A program made the position numbers and the translations under genes. Under the pieces are notes generated by a model. That model searched no databases and was not told where the DNA came from. It saw only the letters and a list, made by a program, of their open reading frames with translations. Below, piece by piece: positions 19,441-31,088 of a DNA stretch of 64,000 nt. Origin of the DNA: Euclidia mi (Eukaryota > Arthropoda > Insecta > Lepidoptera > Erebidae); assembly GCA_944739405.2 (NCBI GenBank), contig OX123182.2, forward strand, positions 94,356,051-94,420,050, given 5' to 3'. Positions within the stretch are counted from its first letter, which is position 1; the number at the start of each line of letters is the position of its first letter.

Positions 19441-21150
19441 TTTATTGGTATTGACCATGGTTTTGTTCATAAATAATAAAATTGTGCATGACGAGATTTA
19501 AAACCGTCAAACAAAGCTACTCCGCGTAGGTGCTGGAAAGTACGATCGCTTTTGCATGTAAAAAGTGCAAATAAATCTTTGAAGGCAAAAACTGCTTTAT
19601 ACCATTTTTTTTTCAAGTTATATTAACCAAATAACTTAAAAAAGTAAACTAAAAGAAAAATGATTGGCACAAACACAGAAAAAGTACAACATATACCGAA
19701 AAAAACAAATTGCAAGGCATAACATTAGTCTGTGACAGATAGGTAGGTACACACTCAGCAGTGTTGTTGCATTGTGATAGTGACCACAATACAACGCTGG
19801 TATTCTGTGTGTAACTTAAATGTCGCATAATTATGTTAGAGCACGAGAGCTAACCAGAGTTATTTTAAAATGAAAATAACTTACCTGACATAAACCAGTA
19901 ATATAGCGATTGGTCGGTAAAAGAAGGTTTTATTTCTCAGTTTTACTGGCACTGGAGTTACCTAGTGGGGATTAAACATCCGTCGTTACATAGAGGCTTA
20001 CTGGGTACGCTGTGAAGCGCGTCAAAACTATCCGAGATACTGTTTGATGTGGGTATTCTTACTTCCGACGTGCGAAGGGTTAAGAAGGAAACAATGAAAA
20101 TTCCATCTGTTTCTAAATGTTTTAGGGAAAATATTACGACTGTAGTTTATTTTCTCCTTTTATTTGTAACATAGGAATAAAAAAGTGCTTGTATAGGAGT
20201 TTGGGCAAGTCACTGCAACCGTTTTACTAGAGGAAAATCTGAATATATAAAATCCTTGCGATACTGACTGACTGACATACAAGGTACAGAGAAAACTATT
20301 GAACGCAATTGGATATAAATAGGGTGCACTGAGAAAGGATTTCCCGAAATTCACACGAGATCGGGCGAAACAGTTAAATTTAAAAAATGTGCAATCTTCT
20401 GCCTTCTTCAAGTATCTGTTAGTAAATAGTTTAAAGCTTGAAGTTTAATAAGTAGTACAGAACAAAGTTCAGGCAGTTTGTAAGCGAGCCAACTTAAGTA
20501 TTGAATACATTTAAAAAAATATGTTAATATCAACCGTTTTATATATTGTTTTAAATACTTTACCTATATCATCGACTATTCTATACTGTATATGAATATC
20601 AAATGGTGACTGCTTTTGAGAATATGTTAGCGTGTAGGATAACTTAGTTATGTATGTATCATTCGGTTACACGGATACCTACCTGTTTGTATTTCTACTG
20701 ATAATAGTCATTGCTTGCTGGCGAACTTAGTTTGGAGAATCGCTATGATGTGAATATTCTGTTAAAAATTTCAAATATAATCTAGCGCTTGGCGTAGCTT
20801 AGCTTTAATCTTTTTTAAATCGCGGAACTCGGTTACTAAGATGTAACTTGGAACTTAGATTTTACTATCACAAACTTGTCTATAAAAGTAATAATCCTCT
20901 TAAGTTTATTCACACTCAAGTTAGAAAAGAATGAGAATATTTAACTCCCAAGTTTATCTTGGGTTATTGCTTGCAAACATTTGTTTTACCGTTAAAAAGA
21001 TAGTGGGTAGCATTTTTTTACGCAGAATGGTATATGCGATTAAAAAGATTATTAGAGAGTGATACTTTAATAAATGACGTCGTATAGATTATTTGACAAG
21101 TGTATTTTTATTTCGTCTGAGGACACTTAAAATAGAAAATATAAAGTGTA
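19441..21150. other. AT-rich region without recognisable genes
   Basis: Apart from the short dispersed motif at about 20244-20276 (reverse complement of 6514-6546), I see no coding frame with recognisable domains and no complete repeat. The longest frame here is 83 codons and looks accidental. Confidence 0.6.
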
Positions 21151-21159
21151 TCATATTTA

Positions 21160-22380
21160 GTGTATCATAGTGTTGATTTTTCGAATGCCTTTTATACCGT
21201 CAGTCACGATGTCCTGCTATCCCTCCTTGCCCATCTTATGATCTCATCCGAAGCTCTGGATTGGTTCTCAGGTTATCTTCAAGGACGCCAGCAGTCTGCT
21301 CGCCTCGATGAGTTATCATCGAAGTGGCGTGACAATGGCTCTGGTGTTCCTCAAGGTGGTATTCTTTCTCCTTTATTATTTTCTATGTTTATTAATTTCC
21401 TAACTCACAATCTTCAATGCACTTATCATCTGTACGCCGATGACTTGCAGATATACTCTCAGGCATCTGTTGAGGATGTCTCAACAGCAATTCACGAGGT
21501 TAACAGAGATCTAAGCGCCATACAGAGCTGGTCAGACAAGTTTGGTTTGTCCGTAAACCCCAGCAAATGCCAAGCAATCATAATTGGTAGTCAATGGGCT
21601 ATTAAAAGATAGACCTCTCAACTTTACCATCATTAGTCTATGACAGCAACATAATAAAAATGTGCCCAGTTGTCAAAAACCTTGGCTTACATTTAGACTG
21701 CACGTTAAGCTGGCGAAACCAAGTCACTGAAACCAGCAAAAAGATTACTGGTACTCTACGTGCTATCAATCGATTAAGAAACTTCCTTCCACCCAAAACT
21801 AAGACAATACTTGTGCAAACTTTGGTATTTCCCTTGATCGACTATGGTGATGTATGTTACTATGACCTGAATGCAGATCTTCTTAACAAACTTGACCGTC
21901 TTCTCAATAACTGCATTCGATTTATTATCAATCTTCGCAAGTATGACCACGTGTCTACTTATCGTTCCCAGTTGAAGTGGCTTCCTATTCGTCAAAGACG
22001 CAGTTTGCGTGCTCTCACTACTCTCTATTCTATCCTCATATCCACCTATACTCCTGAATATTTAAGTTCTTACTTCCAGTACTTAAGCAGCAACCACAAT
22101 CGTGACCTTCGCTCATCTAATAACCTTCTCCTTCTTTGTCCTTCACATAGATCTTCTTTCATCCACTCTTCTTTTCCTACCCAAGCTATAAATCAGGACG
22201 GCCACTACTAGGTATTGTTTTAAGAGAGGGGTAAAGCAGCTATTATTGGCTAAGTTAGCAGAACTATCGTAACATTTATAATTATATATTTTATGTATTG
22301 GTATATATATGTTTAATATGCCTCTGCCTACCCCTTCGGGGAAACAGGCGTGAGTCTGTGTATATATATATATATATATA
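21160..22380 (+). mobile_element. 5'-truncated LINE (RT and 3' end)
   Basis: It starts abruptly inside RT motif A (VDFSNAFYTVSHDVLL), continues with GVPQGGILSPLLFSMF and YHLYADDLQIYSQ to a frameshift near 21610, and resumes at 21660 with VVKNLGLHLDCTLSWRNQVT, FPLIDYGDVCYYD and RKYDHVSTYRSQLKWLPIRQ up to a stop at 22211. The 3' UTR ends CCTCTGCCTACCCCTTCGGG, GAAACAGGCGTGAG at 22321-22354 followed by (TA)n. The RT is a close cousin of the LINE at 699-5745. The tail equals that of the tRNA-headed SINEs, making this family a candidate driver of them. Confidence 0.88.
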
Positions 22381-22399
22381 AGTCAAACTCAAGCTTTTA

Positions 22400-22663
22400 G
22401 AATACACCTACTTTTTTTTTGTGACTAATCCCACCCTCATTCCCACTACTGTGTCACCTGTGTAGCCAGGTTCAGCAGCAGTGACCATTAATGACAACGA
22501 GTTTTGACACTCGTGAAGTCCCGGGGAAAGTTAAACTGTATTGGAACCCGCAACGAACTTAATCAGAAGTATATTGGAGGAGTTGGAAAATGAATAATCC
22601 ACTTCCCTCCTTAACAAAGCGGGAGACATACTAGCATTAAAATCGTCTAGGAACGAAACTAGG
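22400..22663 (+). other. Leader of the R1-type LINE
   Basis: A T-rich run and the stretch up to 22663 precede ORF1. In the ORF1 frame the sequence is open back to about 22598 (SLLNKAGDILALKSSRNET before the first Met at 22664), just after a stop codon, so ORF1 may be 5'-decayed. The exact element start is not visible. Confidence 0.45.
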
Positions 22664-23566
22664 ATGGCGCATTTGGAACGAGAGTTAGATAGCTTAAAAA
22701 ACAATCAGCAAAAGCCGACGTACGCACAAAAACTTAGCCTTCGTCTACCAGCGAAGTCAGTGCCGGCGGCGGCCGCGGTGGAGTCTCACCGTGTCCAACG
22801 CCCTGCTATTGTAGCTTACCCGACTACAGAGCGTTCAGCTAAATACGGGTCGTCATCCGCTACGAAGCAGGCACTGATGAAGGCCATCAAACCTTGCGAC
22901 GAAGGCTTTCAAATAGTAGGTGTCAAAAAAACAGCCAAGTCTGGGGTAGTACTACGTGTAGCCAACGAAAAACAACTCAAAAAGTTGAAATCCGTAAGTG
23001 CGATTAGGTCTGCCGGTCTACGTCTAGAGAAGCCGAAAGGGCGTAAGCCACGCATTCTTGTCAAGGACGTACCCGGTGCTATGGAGAACAAAGCGTTCAT
23101 CACGGCGTTATACCGTCAGAATATCAAAGATGAGGTAAGTGTAGATGAGAAAACGTTTATTAAAAATAGCAAAATCACTCGTAGGCGTAAATTAGATAGT
23201 GGTCGTAAATGGATAGGCCTGGAAGTAGAACCAGACATTCGTAAACATCTTGTTAGCACAAAAGAAAAATTGTTTATAGATTGGGCAACATGTAGGTTTA
23301 TAGACGACATAGAAATAGTGCGGTGTTCAAAATGTCAACAATTCGGTCATGTTCAAAAGTTTTGTACGTATAAAACAGCTGCTTGTGCTCACTGTGCTGG
23401 GGAACACGAAACAAAAACATGCTCAAATAAAGATCTTCCTAATTTTAAACCTTCATGCGTAGCATGTAAACGCCTTAAGAAACCGCATGACCATCGTTGC
23501 GGATCTCAGGAATGTCCCACATATAAGTTGAAATTAGAACAACTAATTCTTAATACTAACTACTGA
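22664..23566 (+). CDS. R1-type LINE ORF1 (gag-like, zinc knuckles)
   Basis: The 300-codon protein binds element RNA in this family. After a charged N-terminal stretch (MAHLERELDSLKNNQQKPTY) and an Ala/Ser linker comes a domain with DEGFQIVGVKKTAKSGVVLR, RILVKDVPGAMENKAF and KWIGLEVEPDIRKHL, then Cys/His knuckles CSKCQQFGHVQKFC, CAHCAGEHETKTC and a third, looser CVACKRLKKPHDHRC. Three such clusters are characteristic of R1-clade ORF1. It ends at TGA 23564-23566, shortly before ORF2. The frame is intact; translation may start upstream of 22664. Confidence 0.87.
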   Translation: MAHLERELDSLKNNQQKPTYAQKLSLRLPAKSVPAAAAVESHRVQRPAIVAYPTTERSAKYGSSSATKQALMKAIKPCDEGFQIVGVKKTAKSGVVLRVANEKQLKKLKSVSAIRSAGLRLEKPKGRKPRILVKDVPGAMENKAFITALYRQNIKDEVSVDEKTFIKNSKITRRRKLDSGRKWIGLEVEPDIRKHLVSTKEKLFIDWATCRFIDDIEIVRCSKCQQFGHVQKFCTYKTAACAHCAGEHETKTCSNKDLPNFKPSCVACKRLKKPHDHRCGSQECPTYKLKLEQLILNTNY

Positions 23567-23596
23567 ATTAATAGTTTAGGGAACCTCATACTTAGG

Positions 23597-24875
23597 TAGG
23601 TACATCATAGATAATATCGTTATAGGACAATTAAACCTTCACAACGATAGGGTGGCGACATTAGAGTTAGAGCGCTTAGTTATAGAATATAAGTTAGACG
23701 TAATACTCGTACAAGAACAATATCAAAATACAAGCCAGAGTAATAAAATCATACAGCTGGACGACAAAGCACGAGCTGGGATTTATGTCGCGAATTCAAA
23801 CTTAACTGTAACATCTATTAGTAATCTCATGACGTCACACTGTGCGGTTGCGGAGGTATCTTCTGCGTCCTTTAGAGTTTATGTTGTCAGCTGCTACTTT
23901 CAGTATTCACATCCGGTTGCCCCTTACTTACACCATCTTCGCTTCGTCTTAAGGTCCCTTGTGGGCCACAAGGTCATTATTAGTGCCGATGTGAATGCAT
24001 CATCTGCGTTATGGTATGGCAAATATCGTTCTTCTGATAGGGATCGACGGTGCGCCGTCGAGGATTTCATTGCAGAAATGAATTTATCCATCCACAACAC
24101 ACCAGATGCACCACCTACTTTTTGCAGCCCCATGGGCGAGTCTTCTATTGACGTCACACTTTCTTGTGGGGACGTTCGTATAGATAGGTGGCGTGTCCTA
24201 CCGGACGCGTCATGTAGTGACCACCGCCTAATCGTGTACGAATTCACGTCAAGGCTGCCACGGGACTCGTCATGTATCTCCTCTATTAATTTTAGATATA
24301 AAACAAAAGGAGCTAATTGGGATCTTTTTGGTTCACTATTCGCGTCACATGTCAAATACTTCACTTGCTGTAGTCTTTCTGTAGAAGAGAGTGCTGAAAT
24401 TTTGTCTGACACCTTCATATATTGTGCGGATGTTGCCATTGGCCGTGGTTCTATCACCAACACTCGTAGGTGTGATTGGTGGAATAACAACTTAGCTGAA
24501 CTTCGGCGAGCCTTTCGCAGAGCACGTAGAAAGTTAAATCTATTAAAAAGACGTCAAATAACAGGTGACGTTTATGATACTGCCTTCATTGCTCTTAGAG
24601 TTGCTAGATCTCATTATAGGTCTGCAGTTGAAAAATGCAAAAGAAATTTGTTACGTAAGATTGTTGATAGACTCGATAGGGAGGGTCCGTGGTCTCCTTT
24701 ATATCACGAATTTAAAGCAAATAGATCTATCGACTTAGTTTATACCCAAAATATCAAAATTAATGGTAGACATTCCACTGGTATTGAGGAGACAACGGAC
24801 TATCTCTTGAATTGTCTGATACCCAACGATCGGCTGGAGAATGACACAGACTACCACCGTCAGATCCGACAATGA
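23597..24875 (+). pseudogene. R1-type LINE ORF2, endonuclease part
   Basis: The frame opens before the first Met with IVIGQLNLHNDRVATLELE, the R1-type start of an APE-like endonuclease. Then follow VILVQEQYQNT (catalytic Glu), VIISADVNASSALWYG (Asp/Asn), SSIDVTLSCGD and SDHRLIVYEF, the final His motif. A linker with many Arg/Lys (RRAFRRARRKLNLLKRRQ) leads to RT. A TGA at 24873-24875 interrupts the frame; the RT continues in the same phase, so a single nonsense change split ORF2. All endonuclease motifs are present. Confidence 0.88.
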
Positions 24876-25757
24876 GCTGCTTTGCAACCCGTTTCACCAA
24901 CGTCGGACCTACCATCCTATGACGAATTTATAAATGCTGTCGGATCTTTACCGCCTAACAAAGCTTCAGGCGAAGACAAAATCTCCAACAAGATGATAAA
25001 GGAAGCTTGTAAAACATCTGGTGAGTCCATTTTGTTTGTGTTTAAACGTTGCATAGCAGAAGGTATTTTTCCTCGTATATGGCGCAGTGGTTACATTAGG
25101 ATCATACCAAAAAGAGGAGACAAACCGTCCGACGACCCTAAGTCATATAGGCCAATAACATTGTTACCATCACTAGGAAAGCTTTTAGAACGTCTCGTAG
25201 TTCCCCGGCTTCTGCCGGGCGGTATTAGATTTAGCGATAGACAATTTGGCTTCACAGTAGGTAAATCGACAGTTGACGCAGTTATATCGGTTAGGAAGAT
25301 AGTTTCGTCATCAACACTACAATATGTGCTAGGTATATTCTTAGATATATCTGGCGCTTTCGACAACGCATGGTGGCCAATGCTTTTACTTAAATTAAAG
25401 TCTTGTGGATGCTTTAGTAACATATATTCCCTCATTTATACGTATTTCCTACATGGAACAGCAAAGTTAAAATTAGGCCACCATGCTGTGTCGAAGGCGC
25501 TGACCATGGGTTGTCCGCAGGGATCAGTGTTAGGCCCGTATTTATGGAATCTAGGTTTTGATGACTTTCTAAGCATACCACTACCACCAGGTTGCTCATT
25601 GACCGGATACGCAGATGACGGTCTTTTACTTATTCAATCTAATACTAGGGTAGGACTTGACAGGTTAGCTAATCAATGTTTAGACGTAATCAACAATTGG
25701 GGTGAACGCCATCGTTTATATTTTTCTCCACAGAAAACATTTCAATTAATAATTTGA
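24876..25757 (+). pseudogene. R1-type LINE ORF2, reverse transcriptase
   Basis: In phase with the endonuclease after the TGA stop, it shows DEFINAVGSLPPNKASGEDK, SYRPITLLPSLGKLLERLVV, FGFTVGKSTVDAVI, LGIFLDISGAFDNAWW (catalytic Asp), TMGCPQGSVLGPYLWNL and TGYADDGLLLIQ (paired Asp). The chain breaks by frameshift at about 25755, where a new frame carries on the thumb. Catalytic residues are intact. Confidence 0.9.
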
Positions 25758-26485
25758 AAGGGAACTTAAAAACACCGCCTCGAATCAAATTTAATAACAT
25801 CACCATTAGAAACAAAGAATCAGTTTGTTATTTAGTGTTAGTTTTAGAGAGAAACTTTTCATTTGTCGAGCACATTAAAACAGTAGGTGAAAAATCTAAA
25901 AGAAGTTTTTACGCCTTGTCAAAGATATCAACTGCGACATGGGGGCTTTCGTTCAAAACTTTAAAAGTAATTTATGGTGCAACATATCTGGGTTGTATGT
26001 GTTATGGTGCGCCTTCATGGGCTGATAGAGCTACTATCGGTGCTGTACGACGTAAAATGCTACAAAGTCAACGTCTCGCGTTGATATTTTTGTGCAAGGC
26101 TTATAGGACAGTTAGTACTGAAGCTTTGCCAGTACTGGCAGGTGTATTTCCAGTCGATCTTGAGGCACAAAGACGAGCAGCAATGTATTACGTGACACGA
26201 GATAACATGGATCTAAATTTTCTAGCTCCGCGCGACAGACATAAGATCGCTAGATTGTTGAACCATCAATCCACAGTCTATGACGATCTTCTTGATGAAT
26301 GGCAATGTCGCTGGAACACATCAACTAAGGGCCGTCACCTCTACCAGTTCTTCCCTTGCGTCCGGGAGCGACTGGCGAGGAACTGGTTGGAGGTGGATCA
26401 CTGTGTAGCCCAATTTCTTACAGGTCATGGCAACTTTAAGAGCAAGTTGTATTCATTTAAGCTAGTTGATTCACCGTTGGAGTAG
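25754..26485 (+). pseudogene. R1-type LINE ORF2, thumb and C-terminal part
   Basis: Continuing ORF2 in another frame, it reads NKESVCYLVLVLERNFSFVE, LKVIYGATYLGCMCYGAPSW, RRKMLQSQRLALIFLCKAYR and VSTEALPVLAGVFPVDLEAQ, the usual R1 order after the palm. Near the end, FLTGHGNFKSKLYSF is the start of the region that normally leads into a C-terminal CCHC cluster. Here a stop follows at 26485 before the cysteines, so the C terminus is truncated. Confidence 0.85.
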
Positions 26486-27439
26486 TGTACTATACGGATC
26501 TTGTGGCAAGTAGGACGATTTTCCGTGCGTTTAGGCGTTTCTGCCATACATATTACTGGAAACAGGCATAGTTCAAAATTTAGGCCCCTTTTATGCTCAT
26601 GTCCGTGGTGTATATTGAGTTGTTAGTGATCGGCGGTATTATAAGTTTGTGCGTAAACAGGCCATCTACAAGTACATAGATATTTTACAATTTTAATGCG
26701 TTTGGTATGGAATCACGATAAACATGTACAGACGTGTGGTGTGTCTTAGGCACTTGACAATAACTGTCAGCTATCTTTCGTACAAATTGTAGTGGCCTGG
26801 TCGCTGACTTGTAGTAGCGGCTACCAACCTCTGTCGTTTGCGCTGTGCCGAAGGACGTCGCGAGTGATAGCTAGCTTGGCTGTAGTCGGTGATCCGTTTA
26901 CACGATTATGGCTATAGCATTGAAATTATATAGTTTTTATATTTGATCAACTCTAATGTCCAGTTTTAGTACATGGCCTAACAATTATATTATATCTATT
27001 CTTAGACTACCTGCATAGACGAATTAGTTTCCCTACAATTTTATCTTTTGGTAGTGATGACACAAGCCTACTTGACCGTATTATTTATGTTATTTCCTAT
27101 TTATGTTACTCTTTAATGTACTAGTCTCGATACCTAACCGCCTGCGTAACTCCGGTTACAAAGTTTAGCCTCAATCCCTAACATTGGGACCAGCGGTACA
27201 CATTAGCTTTGTTTAGGAAAAGCCGCATAAACTTCCGGCGCCAACGGCAAGTTTCATTAAAATCCGTTCAGTAAGTAGATGTTGAATGAAAGAGAAAGAA
27301 ACAGCCAGTGTGTACGTGCTTTTTGTAAGCATTGTTTTGTTTATTCATTTTGAACATCATTTAAAATGAGAACAATTTAGATAACAGTTCAACACTGAAA
27401 AAACATATAGTAAATTGCAACACATATAGCGAAACACAT
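26486..27439 (+). other. Probable 3' region of the R1-type LINE, then unassigned DNA
   Basis: No ORF is recognisable. Around 27250-27300 there is a short dispersed phrase (TTCATTAAAATCCGTTCAGT, then ATGAAAGAGAAAGAAAC) that also occurs, diverged, at 63087-63125. The boundary of the LINE is not clear; no target duplication could be found. Confidence 0.45.
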
Positions 27440-27526
27440 TGCCGTCCTTACGAAAAGTGCAATAACTCGAGTTTTGCACCGAATTGAGTTAAGTACATTT
27501 TTGGAATCAGCAGAACGAGATTTATA

Positions 27527-28508
27527 CATACATACATACATAGACTCACGCCTGTTTCCCGGAGAGGTAGGCAGAGACTACGGAGCGCCATTTGCAACGA
27601 CCTTGACATATCTCTCTTGCTTCATTCACTCCCATCAGATTCCTCATGCATGCTCTTCTGTTCAGGGTGCTTCTAACCTGTCCTGTTTTTAGGATGTCTC
27701 CAATCTGGTCAGAGAACGTCCGCCTAGGTCTTCCCCTTCGTCCTGTCCCTTCCACACTTGCCTTATATATCTGCTTGGTCAGTCTTTCGTCATCCATCCT
27801 CTCCACGTGTCCAAACCATCTTAGCAAACCTTTCTCGATGCTTGTCACTACATCTTCTTTTACCCCACAACACTCTCTTATCACACAATTCTTTACTCTG
27901 TCAGTCAAAGAAACACCGCACATACTTCGCAGTGCTCTCATTTCTACAGCATTTATTCTACTTTCATGACTCTTCTACCATACCCAACTATCACTACCAT
28001 ACATTAGAGTAGGTACTAACACCCCTCTATGCACAGCCAAACGTGCCTTTTTGGACACGTTTTGGCTATTCATAAACGCCTTCAGAGCTCCATTCACTCT
28101 ATTACCTGCATTAAATCTTCTTTCAATATCTTCTACATTCTTACCATCTCTTGTAAACAGCGTACCTAAATATAAAAAACTCATTCACTTGCTCCACTCA
28201 CTGTCCATCGATCATAACATTACAAGGCGTAACGCATTCCTCCTTTTCAAAAACCATAACTTTCGTTTTACTTACATTTACTTTCATTCCTTTCATCTCT
28301 AACGCACCATGCATGATTGTTACCATCTCCTGCAACTCCTCCGCTGAAGACGCAAGTATAACCTGATCATCAGCATAAAGGAGGCATTTGACAAGTAACT
28401 CATTCATACTTAATCCACAGTCACTATTTTTCAAATCTTGCAAACAACTGTCCATGAAGAGGTTGAACAGCCACGGCGACGCTACACATCCAAGATTTAT
28501 ATATATAT
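27527..28508 (-). pseudogene. 5'-truncated RTE-like LINE with 13-bp target duplication
   Basis: The 13-bp AACGAGATTTATA occurs at 27514-27526 and 28509-28521. On the minus strand the fragment begins in RT at a CVASPWLFNLFMDSC stretch, shows VKCLLYADDQVILASSAEEL and MKVNVSKTKVMVF, then, over frameshifts, PTLMYGSDSWVW, VEMRALRSMCGVSLTDRVKN-like wording and LLRWFGHVERMD. It ends SVVSAYLSGKQA with stop codon at 27546-27548. The (CATA)n tail follows the stop almost at once. The clade (RTE or Proto2-like) is inferred from wording. Confidence 0.88.
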
Positions 28509-28673
28509 AACGAGATTTATATATACTTTTAAGACACTTTTTACGTATCTATGACGCAGCTGATTTTTATACTAAGCCTAACTGCAATATCTAGGTCAAT
28601 GCTTTATGATTTACATATCATGACCAAAATAACTATAGATAGGAATAACTTACTCACGCTATTAAGAAATTTT

Positions 28674-28969
28674 ACTAACTATATCTGCAATAAGTATAGT
28701 ATACTATATATAAAATTAGCATAGTTCGTAATTTGTAATATTCATTTACTAGTTATAAGTACAATATGTTTGAGTTATTGCAGATATGATACGGATCCTT
28801 ATTTATGGTAATAAATAATGTACTAATTATTTCTGCAATAAGTAGAGTTACCGCATTTATAATTACCATATACCGTTACTTGTGATTCTCTTTTACTAGT
28901 TATAAGTACAATAAGCTTGAGTTATTGCAGTTATCTTAAGGGATCTTATTAATAATTATGGGCAGGATA
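28674..28969. repeat. Two-copy tandem repeat, about 148 bp per unit
   Basis: Units start at 28674 and 28822, each opening ACTAA(C/T)TAT, then CTGCAATAAGTA. Each unit also contains TTTACTAGTTATAAGTACAAT and GAGTTATTGCAG near its end. The CTGCAATAA and TTATTGCAG phrases are inverted within each unit and match the inner part of the terminal repeats of the 27440-31836 element, as transposase-binding sites might. Confidence 0.72.
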
Positions 28970-29101
28970 CTAAAATTGATTTAGTAAGTAGATATATATT
29001 GCATTTATTGCTAGGAAGATTAAATGAATACAGTATACCTACGCGATATCAATTGCAATAAATTCACAAATTATTGCGATTATAACAAGCACCAGAAGGT
29101 T

Positions 29102-30360
29102 AGGGGGTACCAGAGGAGTAAAATATTTCGTGCAAAAAATTAAACAGATTAGACAGACATTAGATTGGCACAACTGTTTTTCATTTCGGCGCGGAATTTG
29201 AGTTGCATCTATTAGTTATATTAAAAACAGTGCTGTTTTTAGTTATATCATATCTAGTGTGTATTGCGAATTTCATAATGGACAAAAACATCGAAAAAAG
29301 AGTTTGTCTTAAATTTTGCATTACCAATGGAATTTTGTGTTCGGAGTCAATGAAAATTTTACAGAAGGCTTACGGTGAATCGACTTTATCAAAAACTCGT
29401 GCTTATGAGTGGTACAAAGCGTTCAAAAGCGGTCGAGATGTGATGGAAGATTTGCCTCGCTCTGGTAGGCCATCAACGCCTGCAACTGAAATTAACATCG
29501 CATAAGTGAAGAAAGCAGTGACCGAAAATCCTCATTCAACATTGAGGGAGATAGCCGCCGAATTTTCTGTATCTCACGAGTCAATCCGTATCATTTTAAT
29601 TAATCATTTGGGTATGAAACATTATTGCCGCTCGGTTAGTCCCAAAAGACCTGGATTTTCTCCAAAAACTCAATTGCATGAGTGTCCCTGAGGACATGCT
29701 AGAACGATTGAATTCCGACTTAACATTCATTAAAACGCATTGTTACTGGTGACGAGACGTGGGTTTACGAGTTTTACATGCAAACTAGTCAACAAACTTC
29801 GGAGTGGCGCCTTCCAACTGAACCGAAACCGGAAAAACCACGCCAAAGTCTTTTCTTTGACTATCGCGGTGTTGTGCACTTGGAATTATTGCCGAAGATC
29901 AAACGATAAATAAGGAATATTATTTGAGCGTTATGCGGCGTTTAAGAGAGAAAATTCAAGGAAGGAGGCCATTTTTGTGGAAAAAAAATTGGATTTGCAC
30001 CACGATAATGCGCCTTTGCACAAGGCCATCATCCTGAACGAATTTTTGACCAAACACTCAACAAATACCATTGAACACCCACCACATTCACCAGATATGG
30101 TCCCAGCTGAATTCTTTCTATTTCTTAAACTCAAATCACCACTTCGTGGCACCCGTGTTCAATCGGTAGAAGACATAAAGGAGAATTCGCAGCGAGAACT
30201 GAACTCAATTCCGGAAACAGCGTTTCAAAAAGTTTTGATGATTGGATTATTCGTTGGCGTAAGTGTATCATTTCTGAAGGAGCATACTTTGAAGGCGATA
30301 AAATAAATTTGGATGAATAACAAACAGTTCGTGTATTATTGATCTTAATCGCGGTACTTT
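29102..30360 (+). pseudogene. mariner element with disrupted transposase
   Basis: The transposase starts at about 29278 (MDKNIEKRVCLKFCITNGIL) with SGRPSTPATEINIA just before an in-frame TAA (29503-29505). It continues VKKAVTENPHSTLREIAAEF and SHESIRIILINHLGMK, then breaks near 29690. VTGDETWVYEF (first Asp) is in another frame, and HHDNAPLHKA plus HSPDMVPAEFFLF complete the DDE core. The third acidic residue is Glu (PAEF), whereas mariners have Asp. An imperfect terminal repeat is seen at about 29102-29130 (TTAGGGGGTACCAGAGGAGT) and near 30330-30365. It is inserted in the 27440-31836 element. Confidence 0.87.
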
Positions 30361-30381
30361 CTTGACAGAGTATTAGTAACT

Positions 30382-31088
30382 ACATGCATACATACATATC
30401 GTCACGCCTTTTATCCCCGAAGGGGTAGGCAGAGGTGTATTTCTACACCCACTTTTCGCCAGATATACTTTAGTCCCACGTAATAAGGGGCGAGCCTATT
30501 GCCGTACCGGGCACATTTCCAGACTCCGTGCTGCTACTGAGAATTTCGTGACAGAAAAACCCAATAACACTGCCCGACCCAGGAATCGAACCCGGGACCT
30601 CCCGATCTCACGCGCACATTTATGCCGCGAGACCAACGAGGCAGTCGTATAGGGTTTGATGTCGAGTTTTCCGTCTCTACGCAAAGATGGTATTTGCATC
30701 GTAACATAACATAACATATCTTCACGCCTTTTATCCCCGAAGGGGTAGGCAGAGGTGTATTACACACCCACACTTCGCCAGATATGTTTCGGTCCCAATG
30801 TAATAGGGGGCGAGCCTATTGCCATCTACCGGGCACATTATTAAGCGAGCGATAATTAACATTTTTAATACACACATAACTTCGAAAAGTCAGAGGTGTG
30901 TGCCCGAGGTACCTGGGGATCGAACCCGAGACCATCGTCTCGGCAGTCCGTTACGTACACCACTGGGCTACCGCTGCTTTTTATTTAATTTGCATCGTGT
31001 TTTCCCTTAGTCGCCTCTTACGACACCCACGGGAAGATAGGGGGTGGCGACACTTGTATTCTATGCCGTCAACCACACGGCAAATAAT
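30382..31088 (-). repeat. SINE (long-head type) with a second SINE inside
   Basis: The 10-bp ATTAGTAACT flanks it at 30372-30381 and 31089-31098. Minus-strand order: CGTGTGGTTGACGGCATAG, GGGTGTCGTAAGAGGCGAC, a tRNA-like head with GGTCTCGCGGCATAAATG and B box GGTTCGATTCC, the body GGGCACG...GCGAGC..., and the tail CCTCTGCCTACCCCTTCGGG with GGCGTGACG, then (ATGT)n. The sequence is nearly identical to 39409-39815 once the inner SINE (30702-30987) is removed, suggesting recent spread. It landed just beyond the mariner end. Confidence 0.88.
30702..30987 (-). repeat. Nested SINE (short-head type)
   Basis: A perfect 10-bp duplication ATTTGCATCG (30692-30701 and 30988-30997) marks insertion into the larger SINE. 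The head on the minus strand is AGCGGTAGCCCAGTGGTGTA with B box GGTTCGATCCC. The body and the CCTCTGCCTACCCCTTCGGG tail are as in the copy at 47131-47400. The host SINE has the same 3' tail but a different head. Confidence 0.9.

Noticed and set aside
23924..24490. 188-codon minus-strand frame
   Set aside because: It is antisense to the R1-type endonuclease, whose motifs are clear on the plus strand.
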